This document shows positions 26,878 through 35,909 of a stretch of 64,000 bases of DNA, piece after piece. The notes under the pieces are model-generated. The model saw only the letters and a list, made by a program, of their open reading frames with translations. It ran no database searches and was not told the DNA's origin. The stretch spans positions 1 through 64,000 of the forward strand of contig CALKNK010000009.1 of the NCBI GenBank assembly GCA_938091165.1, read 5' to 3'. The DNA comes from an uncultured Ilumatobacter sp. (lineage in GTDB: Bacteria > Actinomycetota > Acidimicrobiia > Acidimicrobiales > Ilumatobacteraceae). Both the position numbers and the translations under genes were made by a program. Positions within the stretch are counted from its first letter, which is position 1. Each line of letters opens with the position of its first letter.

Positions 26878-27627
26878 ATGGAGATATCCCTGGATGGAAA
26901 AGTTGCATTAGTCACCGGAGCTTCGCGAGGCATCGGAAAGGCTATAGCCGCATCGATGGCTGAAGCTGGCGCAAGAGTCATGCTGAACAGTCGTAAACAG
27001 GACGCCCTTGAGGCGGCCGCGGCTGAAATGACCGGCGAGGTCGACGTGTTCGCCGCCAACGCTGGTGACGATGATGCCGGGCAGCGGGCGGTGCAGGCAA
27101 CCATCGAACGGTTTGGAGGCCTAGACATTCTCGTCAACAACGCCGCCACCAACCCGTACTACGGGCCAACAATGGGGGTCGACAAGTCCCGGTACGACAA
27201 GACCTTCCAAGTCAACCTCGATGCCCCCATCTTCTGGACGCAAGCTGCGTACGAACACGCCATGAAGGACAGACCAGGTGTCATCATTAACATCGCATCA
27301 GTCGGCGGCCTTCGGGCCGAAAGCGGCCTTGGGGTCTACAACCTCACCAAGGCGGCGATTATCCACCTGACCCGTCAACTGGCCGGCGAAATTGGGCCGA
27401 ACCGTGTGGTCGGTATTGCTCCAGGCCTTGTGCAGACCGACTTTGCTGCCTACCTCGTGGACAATTTCGGAGAAAGCCTGGCTGCCCGGCTACCGCTCGA
27501 ACGGCTCGGAGATCCGCAGGACATCGCCAACCTGGCGGTCTTCCTCGCGAGTGATCAAGCGAGCTGGATCACCGGCGAGACCTACGTGATCGACGGGGGA
27601 GCGGGAGTTGCTGGATCGGTCGGTTGA
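26878..27627 (+). CDS. Short-chain dehydrogenase/reductase (FabG-like)
   Basis: A 249-residue classical SDR with TGASRGIG (13-20), NNAATNP, catalytic Ser in NIASVGG and YxxxK in VYNLTKAAI, ending VIDGGAGVAGSV. NAD(P)-dependent; the substrate is not evident, with fatty-acyl or alcohol substrates likely. It begins 11 bp after ybeY. Its 3' end overlaps the convergent menE by 46 bp. By eye its second half is much richer in G+C than phoH-ybeY. Confidence 0.87.
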   Translation: MEISLDGKVALVTGASRGIGKAIAASMAEAGARVMLNSRKQDALEAAAAEMTGEVDVFAANAGDDDAGQRAVQATIERFGGLDILVNNAATNPYYGPTMGVDKSRYDKTFQVNLDAPIFWTQAAYEHAMKDRPGVIINIASVGGLRAESGLGVYNLTKAAIIHLTRQLAGEIGPNRVVGIAPGLVQTDFAAYLVDNFGESLAARLPLERLGDPQDIANLAVFLASDQASWITGETYVIDGGAGVAGSVG

Positions 27628-28670
27628 CCTCGCTGCAGCTTGCCGAGCGAGGTGCGTGGTAGCACCTCGACCAGATCGATGTGCCTGGGCGCCATGTAGG
27701 CGGGATGCGTCGCCTTGACATGGTCGCGGAGTTTGTCGAGCGTCGGCGCGGTCCCGCTCACCGGAACGACAACCGCTGCGACAATCTCTCCCCATTGAGC
27801 GTCCGCCATGCCGCGAACAAGCACGTCCGCCACGTCCGGGTGTGTCGACAACGCCGCCTCGACTGCCTCAGGCCAGACGTTTTCTCCGCCACTGATAATC
27901 AGGTCGGATCGTCGCCCAGCAACCTGGAGCCGACCGTCCTCCCAGGACCCAAGGTCACCCGTGGGGAGCCATCCGGACTCGTCGAGCGGGGAGGTCCCAT
28001 CGCGGTAGGAGCGAAGCAGCATCGGTCCGCGGAGTCGGATCTCGCCGTCATCGGTGATGTCGACCTCCACGTCAGCGAGCGGGAGACCGTCGTACACCAC
28101 GCCCGAGCCGGTCTCGGTCAGCCCGTACGTGGTGATGGCGTTTGGTGGGCGGTTCGCTGGAGGGCGTGACCCACCGAGCACGATGGCCCGATATCCGGTT
28201 GGGTCAATCCGGGCCAACGCGGTACCGACGAGCGAGATCAGCGTTGCGGGCGATGCGTTCACCGCCGCCGCGTCGAACGCGGGAAGCACAGTGAGCGCAG
28301 TGTTGCTGTGCAGCGCGCGCGTGATCACCGACAATCCGCCGACGTGGGAGAGCGGTAGACACGCCAGCCAATGGTCGTCCAGGCCGACACCGATGCGTGT
28401 CGTTGTGGCGGCGGCCGACGCGGCAACAGCATCGTGTGTGAGCACGACGCCTTTGGGTGCTCCGGTGGACCCACTGGTGGCGACCACCAGCGCATCGCCC
28501 TGCTCAACTGCAGCACCGACCCGCATCGCTCGACACACCTCGGCCTTGGCAGCCGCCGGCAGTCGTTGGTCGACCGGGAACGCAGCATTGCCTTCACGCC
28601 AGATGCGCTGCAGCTCCTCGACGAACCCAGGGCCCCCTGGCAGGTCGACCGCAACCAGGGTCGCCGTCAT
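27582..28670 (-). CDS. menE: MenE, o-succinylbenzoate-CoA ligase
   Basis: An AMP-forming ligase of 362 aa, short as actinobacterial MenE proteins are. It activates o-succinylbenzoate with CoA for menaquinone synthesis. Motifs: P-loop TSGSTGAPKG (65-74), TYGLTETGSG, PTGDLGSW, GRRSDLIISGGENVWP, and the catalytic Lys in SLGKLQRG. ATG 28670 overlaps the stop of the amidase remnant (ATGA). menA sits beyond that remnant in the opposite orientation, and further men genes follow, so context supports MenE over a generic acyl-CoA ligase. Confidence 0.85.
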   Translation of the reverse strand: MTATLVAVDLPGGPGFVEELQRIWREGNAAFPVDQRLPAAAKAEVCRAMRVGAAVEQGDALVVATSGSTGAPKGVVLTHDAVAASAAATTTRIGVGLDDHWLACLPLSHVGGLSVITRALHSNTALTVLPAFDAAAVNASPATLISLVGTALARIDPTGYRAIVLGGSRPPANRPPNAITTYGLTETGSGVVYDGLPLADVEVDITDDGEIRLRGPMLLRSYRDGTSPLDESGWLPTGDLGSWEDGRLQVAGRRSDLIISGGENVWPEAVEAALSTHPDVADVLVRGMADAQWGEIVAAVVVPVSGTAPTLDKLRDHVKATHPAYMAPRHIDLVEVLPRTSLGKLQRGQPTDPATPAPPSIT

Positions 28671-29125
28671 GCAGTGACCGGATCGATGGGCGTGATGGTA
28701 CCGACCAGCGACTCGACCTCGACGGCCACGGTGAGGCATCGCAGATCGGTCCACCGATCACCCATCACCTGCACGCCGACAGGGAGTCCGGCGGCACGCA
28801 TCCGGGCCGTCGTCGGTGCATCGATGGCCCCAGCGAAGGCAACGACACCCTGCGTTGTCGGGGTCCCAGCGACGTCGATGTTCTCTTTGATCGAGCACGG
28901 AACTCCGTGGAGCAGGCCTAACTCATCGCCAGCCGCCACTGCGGCGTCCGCAGCGTCGGCGGCGGCGAATGCCTCGTCGTCGAGTCGCCGGACCACCGCA
29001 GTGAGATGCCCGTTGACGGCATCAACTCGCGCGAAGTGTGCATGGAGGACCTCGCGGCTCGAGGCCCCACCAGTCCGAATTGTCTCGGCTAGTTCACGTG
29101 CCGATAATTGCCACAGCTCACTCAT
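28667..29125 (-). pseudogene. Amidase-signature family remnant with internal deletion
   Basis: The 152-codon frame is open but holds only the two ends of a normally 450-480-residue amidase. Residues 1-112 match the N-terminal part, with the catalytic Lys80 in HGVPCSIKENIDVAGTPTTQG and ending at ARMRAAG. The sequence then jumps to the extreme C-terminal segment LPVGVQVMGDRWTDLRC. The Gly/Ser-rich core with the cis-Ser and nucleophile Ser is missing, so it cannot work as an amidase. The deletion is in frame and the ATGA overlap with menE is kept. Confidence 0.8.
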
Positions 29126-29162
29126 CGCGACAGTCTCGCAAAGTTCTTAGGATGGCGTGGAC

Positions 29163-30026
29163 ATGAATACCTGGATCATTGGGGCACGGCCTCGTACGCT
29201 GCCCGCCGCCGTCGTCCCCGTGGCGCTCGGCGCCGCCGCAGCAGTTGGAATCGGCACGATGACCTGGTGGCGCGTCGGAGCCTGCCTCATCGTCAGCGTC
29301 GCGCTGCAAGTCGGCGTGAACTACGCCAACGATTACTCCGATGGGGTGCGCGGGACCGATGACGTTCGGGTCGGCCCGACGCGGTTGGTTGCGAGCGGTC
29401 TCGCATCGCCGGCCGCCGTCAAACGCGCCGCATTCGTGTCCTTCGGCGTGGCTGCCGTCGCGGGGTTGGCTATTGCGCTCGACACCTCTCTCGTGCTTCT
29501 CGTAATCGGTGCCGCAGCGATCGCCGCGGGCTGGTTCTACACGGGGGGGGCCAAGCCCTACGGGTACCGCGGGCTTGGCGAGGTCTTCGTCTTCGTCTTC
29601 TTCGGTCTGGTCGCCACCGTCGGATCGACCTACGCCGCCGTCGGAAAGATCACTGTGCTGTCGGTTGTGGTCGGGTGCGTCGCAGGTTCGCTCGCATGTG
29701 CCTTGCTCGTGATCAACAACCTGCGTGACATCCCGACCGACCGCGACGTCGGAAAACGCACCCTTGCGGTACGGCTCGGCGACTCTCGGACCCGATCGTT
29801 CTTCGTGTTGTTGATCGTTGCGGCTTTCGTCCTGATCGGGGCGAGCTCCGCGTGGCGGCCCCCCACGCTGCTGGGCCTGCTCGCTGCACCGCTCGCACTG
29901 CCACCCATTCGCACGGTGCTCGGTGGCGCCTCCGGCGGTGCGCTGATCCCCGTACTCGGCGGCACGGGCAAACTGCAGCTTGCCGTTGGCTTCGCGACGA
30001 CCATTGGTCTCGCGCTCGGCGGCTGA
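29163..30026 (+). CDS. menA: MenA, 1,4-dihydroxy-2-naphthoate polyprenyltransferase
   Basis: Membrane prenyltransferase that attaches the isoprenoid tail to DHNA, giving demethylmenaquinone. The 287-residue protein starts TWIIGARPRTLPAAVVPV, typical of MenA, and holds the Asp-rich motif NYANDYSDGVRGTDD plus the second motif NNLRDIPTDRDVGKRTLA, with 7-9 helices. ATG 29163 has AGGA 10 bp upstream; GTG 29157 is an alternative. Its stop abuts the convergent menH stop with no gap. Confidence 0.92.
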   Translation: MNTWIIGARPRTLPAAVVPVALGAAAAVGIGTMTWWRVGACLIVSVALQVGVNYANDYSDGVRGTDDVRVGPTRLVASGLASPAAVKRAAFVSFGVAAVAGLAIALDTSLVLLVIGAAAIAAGWFYTGGAKPYGYRGLGEVFVFVFFGLVATVGSTYAAVGKITVLSVVVGCVAGSLACALLVINNLRDIPTDRDVGKRTLAVRLGDSRTRSFFVLLIVAAFVLIGASSAWRPPTLLGLLAAPLALPPIRTVLGGASGGALIPVLGGTGKLQLAVGFATTIGLALGG

Positions 30027-30755
30027 TCAGGGCCGCTCGGCGACCCAGTCGAGCAATGCCTGAACGGTGGCAGCCGGCTGCTCAAGGTGAGCGCTGTGGC
30101 CGGCGCCGTCAACCACTGCAACCGTGGCGTCGGGGATCAACTCCGCCATGCTGTCTGCAACGGCTCGAAATTTGCGGTCTGCGGCGCCGACGATCAGCAG
30201 GACAGGGCACGCAATGTCAGCAAGCCGACTCCACAATGGCTCCTGGGTGCCAGTGCCAGCGAGCCGAAGACTCGATGACAAGCCTGCTGCCGTGTTGCGA
30301 AGGCGATCTGCGCGTTGTGCCGTTTCATCGGTCAGCCCGGCAAAGAGCGAGTTTGTCAACCACTCGTCAATGAAGGCAGCAACACCGACTGCTTCAATGT
30401 GGTCTGCCAACGCATCGTCGGCAGCCCGACGAGCACGCCGCTCGGCAGCATTGGCGATGCCGGGTGTTGCGCCGATCAACACCAGGCGCTCGACGGCGTC
30501 ACGGTGTCTGAGCGCTGCGTGAAGAGCGACCCGTCCGCCCATCGAGTATCCGACAAGCGTGCCGGTGCTGCCGGCTGCAACGAGGCGTTCGGCCGAGCCC
30601 CACAGGTCTGCTCGAACCGCCGCCGAATCGCCATGCCCAGGAAGATCGACTGCAGTGATGCCCTCAGGGTCGAGCCCGTGACAGGTCAGGATTTCGACGA
30701 CGTCAGCCCAGGATCGACTGGTCTGCGTGAAGCCGTGCGCGAGCGTGAGGTTCAC
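30027..30755 (-). CDS. menH: MenH-like alpha/beta hydrolase
   Basis: A 242-residue alpha/beta hydrolase. The start NLTLAHGFTQTSRSW and nucleophile elbow GYSMGGRVAL match MenH (SHCHC synthase), which removes pyruvate from the MenD product; a late GAGHSAHLEQP supplies the His. GTG 30755 overlaps the stop of the DsbA-like gene (GTGA). General hydrolases look similar, so the specific call leans on the flanking menA and menD. Confidence 0.78.
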   Translation of the reverse strand: MNLTLAHGFTQTSRSWADVVEILTCHGLDPEGITAVDLPGHGDSAAVRADLWGSAERLVAAGSTGTLVGYSMGGRVALHAALRHRDAVERLVLIGATPGIANAAERRARRAADDALADHIEAVGVAAFIDEWLTNSLFAGLTDETAQRADRLRNTAAGLSSSLRLAGTGTQEPLWSRLADIACPVLLIVGAADRKFRAVADSMAELIPDATVAVVDGAGHSAHLEQPAATVQALLDWVAERP

Positions 30756-31465
30756 GCGATGCCGGCCGTCCCCAGCGCGTTGGCGGCCATTTTCCGTAGC
30801 ACCTTTTCGAACGTGTCGGCATCTTGTGCGCCTGGTACGGCCCATTCCCGATTGAAAACGTAGGTCGGTACGGCGGTAATCCCGTTTTGGTGCGCGTCAT
30901 CCAGTTCAGCCTGCACCTCGGCGACCCCGCGATCGGAGGACAGGAACTCCTCGATGTCGTCATGGTCAAATCCCAACTCAGCGGCACACGATGCCAGGAC
31001 TTCGGGGGTGCCCACGTGTTCACCGTCGGTGAAGTACGCCTGCATCAGCCGCTCCTTCATGGCCGGCTGAGCCACCGGCGAGCCGGGCTGGCCCGCAAGC
31101 CAGATCATCCGGTGAGCGAGCAGCGTGTTGGCGCGAAGCGCTTGATCCATGTGGAAGGTGATGCCGTCCTCGGCAGCGGCGTTCGTGACATGACTGAGGA
31201 TCTCATCGGCGCGCTCGGGGCCGCCAAACTTTTTGGCGTAGGCCTCGCGGACAGGGGTGGCGACCCCAGGTGCTGCGGTGGGGTCAAGTTGGTAGGCGTG
31301 ATACGTGATGTCGAAATCGACGCCGAGGTCGTCGTCGATTTGAGCGAGACCCGTTTCGAATCGGCGCTTGCCGATGTAACACCACGGACACACGACATCA
31401 GAGAAAATGTCGACAGAGATCGATGGTCGGGTGAGAGTTTGGGTACTCGTTTCCACAATCGCCAC
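30752..31465 (-). CDS. DsbA-family (FrnE-like) oxidoreductase
   Basis: A 237-residue thioredoxin-fold protein with the redox motif CPWC in FSDVVCPWCYIGKRRFETGL and no signal peptide, so cytoplasmic. The helical insert (AAEDGITFHMDQALRANTLLAHRM) and TYVFNREWAVPGAQ are typical of FrnE/2-hydroxychromene-2-carboxylate-isomerase-like DsbA proteins. It overlaps menH downstream and is divergent from menD with 25 bp between starts. A link to quinone metabolism is only positional. Confidence 0.85.
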   Translation of the reverse strand: MAIVETSTQTLTRPSISVDIFSDVVCPWCYIGKRRFETGLAQIDDDLGVDFDITYHAYQLDPTAAPGVATPVREAYAKKFGGPERADEILSHVTNAAAEDGITFHMDQALRANTLLAHRMIWLAGQPGSPVAQPAMKERLMQAYFTDGEHVGTPEVLASCAAELGFDHDDIEEFLSSDRGVAEVQAELDDAHQNGITAVPTYVFNREWAVPGAQDADTFEKVLRKMAANALGTAGIA

Positions 31466-31490
31466 GTTACGCCTCTAACGTCACTAGGCA

Positions 31491-33158
31491 ATGGTCGGCA
31501 AGAGCTCCGGTGAACCGCATCCCTGTGACGTGCAGGCGACGTTCTGCGCCACTCTTGTCGACGAGTGGAGTCGCTCAGGAGTAACTCACGCGGTCATTTC
31601 GCCGGGCTCGCGGTCGACCCCGATGGCAATCGCCCTCGCAGAGCGAGATGATATTGACATTCATATCGTGCACGACGAACGCGTGGCAGGGTTTCTTGCA
31701 CTGGGCCTTGGGCTCAGCGATACCGCTGCGTTGTTGCTGTGCACGAGCGGAACTGCGGCAGCAAACTTTTTTCCTGCTGTCGTCGAAGCCCAGATGTCTA
31801 ACATCCCGATGGTGGTACTGACGGCGGACCGGCCACCAGAGCTGCGTGACGTCGGCGCCCCGCAAACTATCGACCAGACCGATCTTTACGGGCCTTACGT
31901 CCGGTGGTTCCACGAGGCCGAAGTAGCCAATGGTGAAGCCGCAAATGACTGGCGCCCTCTGGCGCAGCAGGCTTTAATCCAGAGTAAACACGGACCGGTC
32001 CAAATCAACCTGGCTTTTCGTGAACCGCTTTTGGGTACCTCGCAGGAATTGCCGCCGGCGATTACACCATTGACCGGTGTGCTTGAGAACGAAAATTGCC
32101 CCGTTCCTGAAGCGCTGGCCCAAGCAAAAGGCGTGATTCTTGTTGGCGGGCGCAGCGGGGTCTCTGCCGACGATGTTCGTACTCTTAGAACCGCGACAGG
32201 CTGGCCATTGATCGCAGATCCGATTTCAGGCTTCCGCCACCTCGACGGTGTCGTCACCGCCGCTGAGTCGATACTCAGGCACGCGCCCTTCGCTCAGGAG
32301 CATCTGCCCGATGCAGTCATCCGAATTGGCCGACCGTCGACGTCCAAAACATTGGCTCAATGGACGGATCTAGCGGTTGCTCAGGGAGCAACTCTGGTCC
32401 AAGTCGGCGGCCCAGGAGTGATTGACCCCGGCCGAAATATCGCAGCACGTTGTTCGATTGCGGACATCATCGACTGCTGTGGTCGGGTGCGCCCCGACCC
32501 GACGTGGACCCTGAGTTGGGAATCAGCAAATGGTGCTGCTGACCAAGCAATCCTCGCAACGCTGGTCAGGCTTGAGGAAACAGGCGAGCTGACTGAACCC
32601 GGTGCGGCTCGTTTGGTCGCCGATCATCTTCCTGCCACCGTCGAGCTGGTGGTCAGTTCGTCGATGCCGGTGCGCGACCACGAATGGTTTGGCGGTTCTA
32701 GCGCACGCGCTCACGCTAATCGGGGTGCTAACGGAATTGATGGAGTTATCTCGACTGCATTGGGATTGGCCTTGGGCCGGGGGAGCGCTGCTGTGCTCGT
32801 CGGCGACCTGGCGTTCGTGCATGACAGCAATGCCCTCGCCGGTCTTGCAGCCCGCGCGACCGACCTCCGGATCCTCGTTGTTGACAACGACGGGGGCGGA
32901 ATCTTTTCCTTTCTCCCACAGGCAGCAGCACTCTCAACTAAGCGTTTTGAGCAGCTCTTCGGCACTCCGCACGGCACAGATGTTGTTGCACTTGCAGCAG
33001 CGCATGGACTCCCAGCGATTGATGTCGGCACTGCAGATCAGCTTGTTGATCAACTCGTCCAGCCCGGGCCGTGGGTTGCACGGATCAAATCAACTCGTAG
33101 CCGTAACGTAGAGGTACACGAACTACTGCACGAGGCAGTCGCGGGCGTACTCGGCTAG
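31491..33158 (+). CDS. menD: MenD, SEPHCHC synthase
   Basis: Thiamine-diphosphate enzyme (555 aa) that adds the 2-oxoglutarate-derived unit to isochorismate, the first committed step of menaquinone synthesis. Hallmarks: ISPGSRSTP (36-44), the ThDP-activating Glu in HDERVAGFLALGL, LCTSGTAAANFFPAVVEA, TADRPPELRDVGAPQTIDQ, and the C-terminal GDLAFVHDSNAL with DNDGGGIFSFLPQ. A small hairpin follows the stop. Confidence 0.95.
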   Translation: MVGKSSGEPHPCDVQATFCATLVDEWSRSGVTHAVISPGSRSTPMAIALAERDDIDIHIVHDERVAGFLALGLGLSDTAALLLCTSGTAAANFFPAVVEAQMSNIPMVVLTADRPPELRDVGAPQTIDQTDLYGPYVRWFHEAEVANGEAANDWRPLAQQALIQSKHGPVQINLAFREPLLGTSQELPPAITPLTGVLENENCPVPEALAQAKGVILVGGRSGVSADDVRTLRTATGWPLIADPISGFRHLDGVVTAAESILRHAPFAQEHLPDAVIRIGRPSTSKTLAQWTDLAVAQGATLVQVGGPGVIDPGRNIAARCSIADIIDCCGRVRPDPTWTLSWESANGAADQAILATLVRLEETGELTEPGAARLVADHLPATVELVVSSSMPVRDHEWFGGSSARAHANRGANGIDGVISTALGLALGRGSAAVLVGDLAFVHDSNALAGLAARATDLRILVVDNDGGGIFSFLPQAAALSTKRFEQLFGTPHGTDVVALAAAHGLPAIDVGTADQLVDQLVQPGPWVARIKSTRSRNVEVHELLHEAVAGVLG

Positions 33159-33181
33159 TCGCTGTCTCCTTGTGACAGCGA
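33159..33181 (+). terminator. Hairpin after menD
   Basis: TCGCTGTC (33159-33166) pairs perfectly with GACAGCGA (33174-33181), immediately after the menD stop and before the convergent menF end. No strong T-run follows, so its strength is uncertain. Confidence 0.5.
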
Positions 33182-33379
33182 CATTGAATCTCGGGCTGCG
33201 GTAGTCACTGTTGAGTCATGTCCCAGCGTCAGGTCTCCGATTGCCGCTTTAACGCCATGGCAGTAACTGAGAGCCGGTGGCCGACGCATCCGCAGCACAA
33301 TGGTCAGATTGGTCATGACTTCACAATGGTGGACTTGCTGGCGATTGCCCGTGTCGACCTCGACGTGCGGGATCAGTGC

Positions 33380-34588
33380 TCAGGGACGGACGATTGCGCT
33401 GAGCATGGCCTGAAATTTTGCTTGGGTCTCAGCGAGTTCAGCGAGCGGTTCGCTGTCGGCAACAATGCCGCCGCCCGCAACGAGGCGCGCACTTTTGCGA
33501 TCGGCGCTGAACTCGGCGCACCGAATGGCAACCGCCCATGTGCCGTTGCCGGCCGAGTCAACCCATCCGACAGCACCTCCGTAGCGTCCTCGTTCGAACC
33601 CTTCGACGTCGCTGATCAGATCGAGGGCTGCAGCGCGCGGATGACCTCCGAGTGCGGGCGTGGGTGAGAGCGAGCGAACTAGCTCGATCACCGAAGGTCC
33701 GGGTTGGCTGAGCATCCCCTCCATGCGAGTCCCGAGGTGCTGCACGTTTGCGACACTGACGATCGAGGGCTCGGGTTCCCAGTCGAGATAACTTGCCCAG
33801 GGGAGCAGCGTGTCGTGGACAACGTCGATCACGATGCGGTGCTCGATCTGGTTCTTAGCACTCGCCTGAAGTTCTGTAGCGAGGGCGCGATCGTTAGCAA
33901 CGTCACCGGTGCGGCGCGTCGTACCAGCCAGCGGATGCGACCGGACGGTGGCGTCAGCGACTTCGATCAGAAGCTCGGGTGAGGCGCCGACGAAGCCGTC
34001 GATCGAGTAGCGGTAGCAGGACCCAAATGATGCTTTGAGGCGCTGCAGTATGGCGTGGATGTCCATTGGAACATCAGCTTTGACGGTGATGAGCCGGGCA
34101 ATGACTGCTTTGGTCAGAACACCTGCTCGAACTGCGTCTCGAGCGGCTGTGACAGCATCAAGGTATTTCTCTGTGCTTTGGGTAGGCGCAGGCCCAGAGC
34201 TACCGATCGTATAGTTCGCTGTGATGGGGACGGGCTCCGATGTCGGAGCCAGGACAGCGGTCGGGTCCACATCGTCGAACCAGGTGACCCAGCTAATTCC
34301 ATCTTCGCTCTTACCGACAGTGACCTGCGGAATAATCAGTTGACCGCTGGTGCCTGGCACAAAAGGGACCGACCCGAGGGCTAGCGGCGTCACGCCTTCG
34401 ACGGTGCCGTCATGCTCGATGGCAGCAAGCACACCGACAACGTCATCAATTTTAACGCGTTGGACAACTCCGCGGCCTGCCACACCCACACCATCGCGCA
34501 CAAACAAATAACCATCGCCACAGGCGACGTCGTTCAAATCAGGGTCACTGCCGATGACATCGGCGAGGGGACGAGTGATAGCGCGCAT
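33380..34588 (-). CDS. menF: MenF, isochorismate synthase
   Basis: A 402-residue chorismate-utilising enzyme converting chorismate to isochorismate, the entry to menaquinone. The catalytic Lys is in VLTKAVIARLI, and the family block is GASPELLIEV...SHPLAGTTRRTG, with magnesium-site Glu in NQIEHRIVIDVV and later TPALGGHPRAAAL and YGGAVGW. A siderophore-type EntC would look alike, but the neighbouring menD and menG point to menaquinone. It runs opposite to menD. Confidence 0.88.
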   Translation of the reverse strand: MRAITRPLADVIGSDPDLNDVACGDGYLFVRDGVGVAGRGVVQRVKIDDVVGVLAAIEHDGTVEGVTPLALGSVPFVPGTSGQLIIPQVTVGKSEDGISWVTWFDDVDPTAVLAPTSEPVPITANYTIGSSGPAPTQSTEKYLDAVTAARDAVRAGVLTKAVIARLITVKADVPMDIHAILQRLKASFGSCYRYSIDGFVGASPELLIEVADATVRSHPLAGTTRRTGDVANDRALATELQASAKNQIEHRIVIDVVHDTLLPWASYLDWEPEPSIVSVANVQHLGTRMEGMLSQPGPSVIELVRSLSPTPALGGHPRAAALDLISDVEGFERGRYGGAVGWVDSAGNGTWAVAIRCAEFSADRKSARLVAGGGIVADSEPLAELAETQAKFQAMLSAIVRP

Positions 34589-34615
34589 CTGTGCAGATTC
34601 GTCGATTTGTGACGG

Positions 34616-35323
34616 TCAGCTCCGCGTTCCCACCATCAGCTGCGTCAAGCCACCTGACAACTGCTGGTGGGTCGCATCGTCGAATCCTGCAGCGGCGAGC
34701 GTCTCAAGCATCACCGAAGCCGGAGGTAGATAAGCAACGCTCTTCGGGAGGTAGGCGTAGGCGGGGCCGTCCGAAAGTGCCGCTCCGATCTTGGGTACGA
34801 CCTTTCCGAAGTAAACCCCATTACCCCAGCGAATGAAGCCATTTTTTGGGACGCTTACGTCGAGGAGCGCAATGCGTCCGCCCGGCCTCACGACTCGCCC
34901 GAGTTCGTTGAAGAACGTCGGGAGATCGAGCAGGTTGCGCAGCGCAAACCCGCACATCACGCCGTCGACTGATGCACTGGGGATCGGGAGGCAAAGAATG
35001 TCGGTTTGAGCGCGAGGGCTTCCCGATCGGTCGGCTGACAGCATCCCGAAGCTCAGGTCCATCGATATTGGGTGCATACCAGCTTTCGTTAAATCAATAC
35101 ACAGATCGCCGGTGCCGCTTGCCAAATCGAGCACCGTGCTTCCGTCGGGAAGATCCAAGTCGCGAACGGCCCGCTTCCGCCAACGAACATCGAGCCGAAA
35201 GGAGATGATGCGGTTCAGACGGTCGTATTTTGGCGCAATTGCGTCGAACATATCACGGACAGCGGCGACCTTCTTTTCGCCCTCAGGCAGCTGCTCGGTG
35301 TCCCAGGATCGTTCTTCGCTCAC
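34616..35323 (-). CDS. menG: MenG/UbiE, demethylmenaquinone methyltransferase
   Basis: A 235-residue SAM-dependent methyltransferase catalysing the last menaquinone step. AIAPKYDRLNRIISFRLDVRWRK opens the UbiE signature, VLDLASGTGDLCIDL is the SAM motif I, and GFALRNLLDLPTFFNELGRVVRPGG follows; YLPKSVAYLPP is also typical. It ends 27 bp upstream of menF on the same strand and probably shares a transcript. Confidence 0.93.
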   Translation of the reverse strand: MSEERSWDTEQLPEGEKKVAAVRDMFDAIAPKYDRLNRIISFRLDVRWRKRAVRDLDLPDGSTVLDLASGTGDLCIDLTKAGMHPISMDLSFGMLSADRSGSPRAQTDILCLPIPSASVDGVMCGFALRNLLDLPTFFNELGRVVRPGGRIALLDVSVPKNGFIRWGNGVYFGKVVPKIGAALSDGPAYAYLPKSVAYLPPASVMLETLAAAGFDDATHQQLSGGLTQLMVGTRS

Positions 35324-35345
35324 ACAGTTAAGGCTAGGGCCGGGC

Positions 35346-35909
35346 TTAGCGGGTTGCAGTTCCCGGCTCCTCGTCAGGGTTTGCAGTGATCTTGCGAGTC
35401 GCTCGCAGATCGAGTTGTTCGACCTCAGCGCGGGCCGCAGTAAGGGCTTGCAGCTTGATGTCGGCCTCGGACGTAGCGCGTTCGAGCAGGGCTTTGGACT
35501 GGCTGATCGTCGTGCCCGTCACTAAAGTGGTCACGGCATCTTCGAGAGCAGCGACGTGAGGCGCCAGCGCATTAACAGCGTCTTCACGGCGACCCGCAGG
35601 AAGGCCAGCGGCAGCAACGAGTCGTTCATCGATGGCCAGCGCCTCGGACTCGATTTTCTTGGTCTGATCGGACAGGCCAAGTTCGACCAGGCGGGGATTG
35701 TTGAGAGCGGAGCGAACTGCGGTGCCCAGCCGGCGATGCATTTTTGCTTCTGGGCTGTGTGCACCGGCCCACGATGCGGGGGCCGGTGACCTCACGCCGG
35801 GCACCACTTCGTTCGCATGATCAAAGTCTCTCTTTGACCGAACGGTCAATGCAACGGCTAAGGCAGCAATTGCGCCGACCGAAGTGAACAGCAGCATCGA
35901 GATCAGCAT
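35346..35909 (-). CDS. N-terminally anchored coiled-coil protein (YdjH-like position)
   Basis: The 187-residue product has one membrane helix at the very N-terminus (MLISMLLFTSVGAIAALAVAL) and then a helical, Ala/Glu/Leu-rich cytoplasmic part likely to form coiled coils (about 75-170). I recognise no family domain. Its ATG overlaps the stop of the zinc-ribbon gene (ATGA), so it belongs to the SPFH operon. By position and architecture it resembles YdjH of the Bacillus ydjFGHI operon; that link is inference. Confidence 0.68.
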   Translation of the reverse strand: MLISMLLFTSVGAIAALAVALTVRSKRDFDHANEVVPGVRSPAPASWAGAHSPEAKMHRRLGTAVRSALNNPRLVELGLSDQTKKIESEALAIDERLVAAAGLPAGRREDAVNALAPHVAALEDAVTTLVTGTTISQSKALLERATSEADIKLQALTAARAEVEQLDLRATRKITANPDEEPGTATR

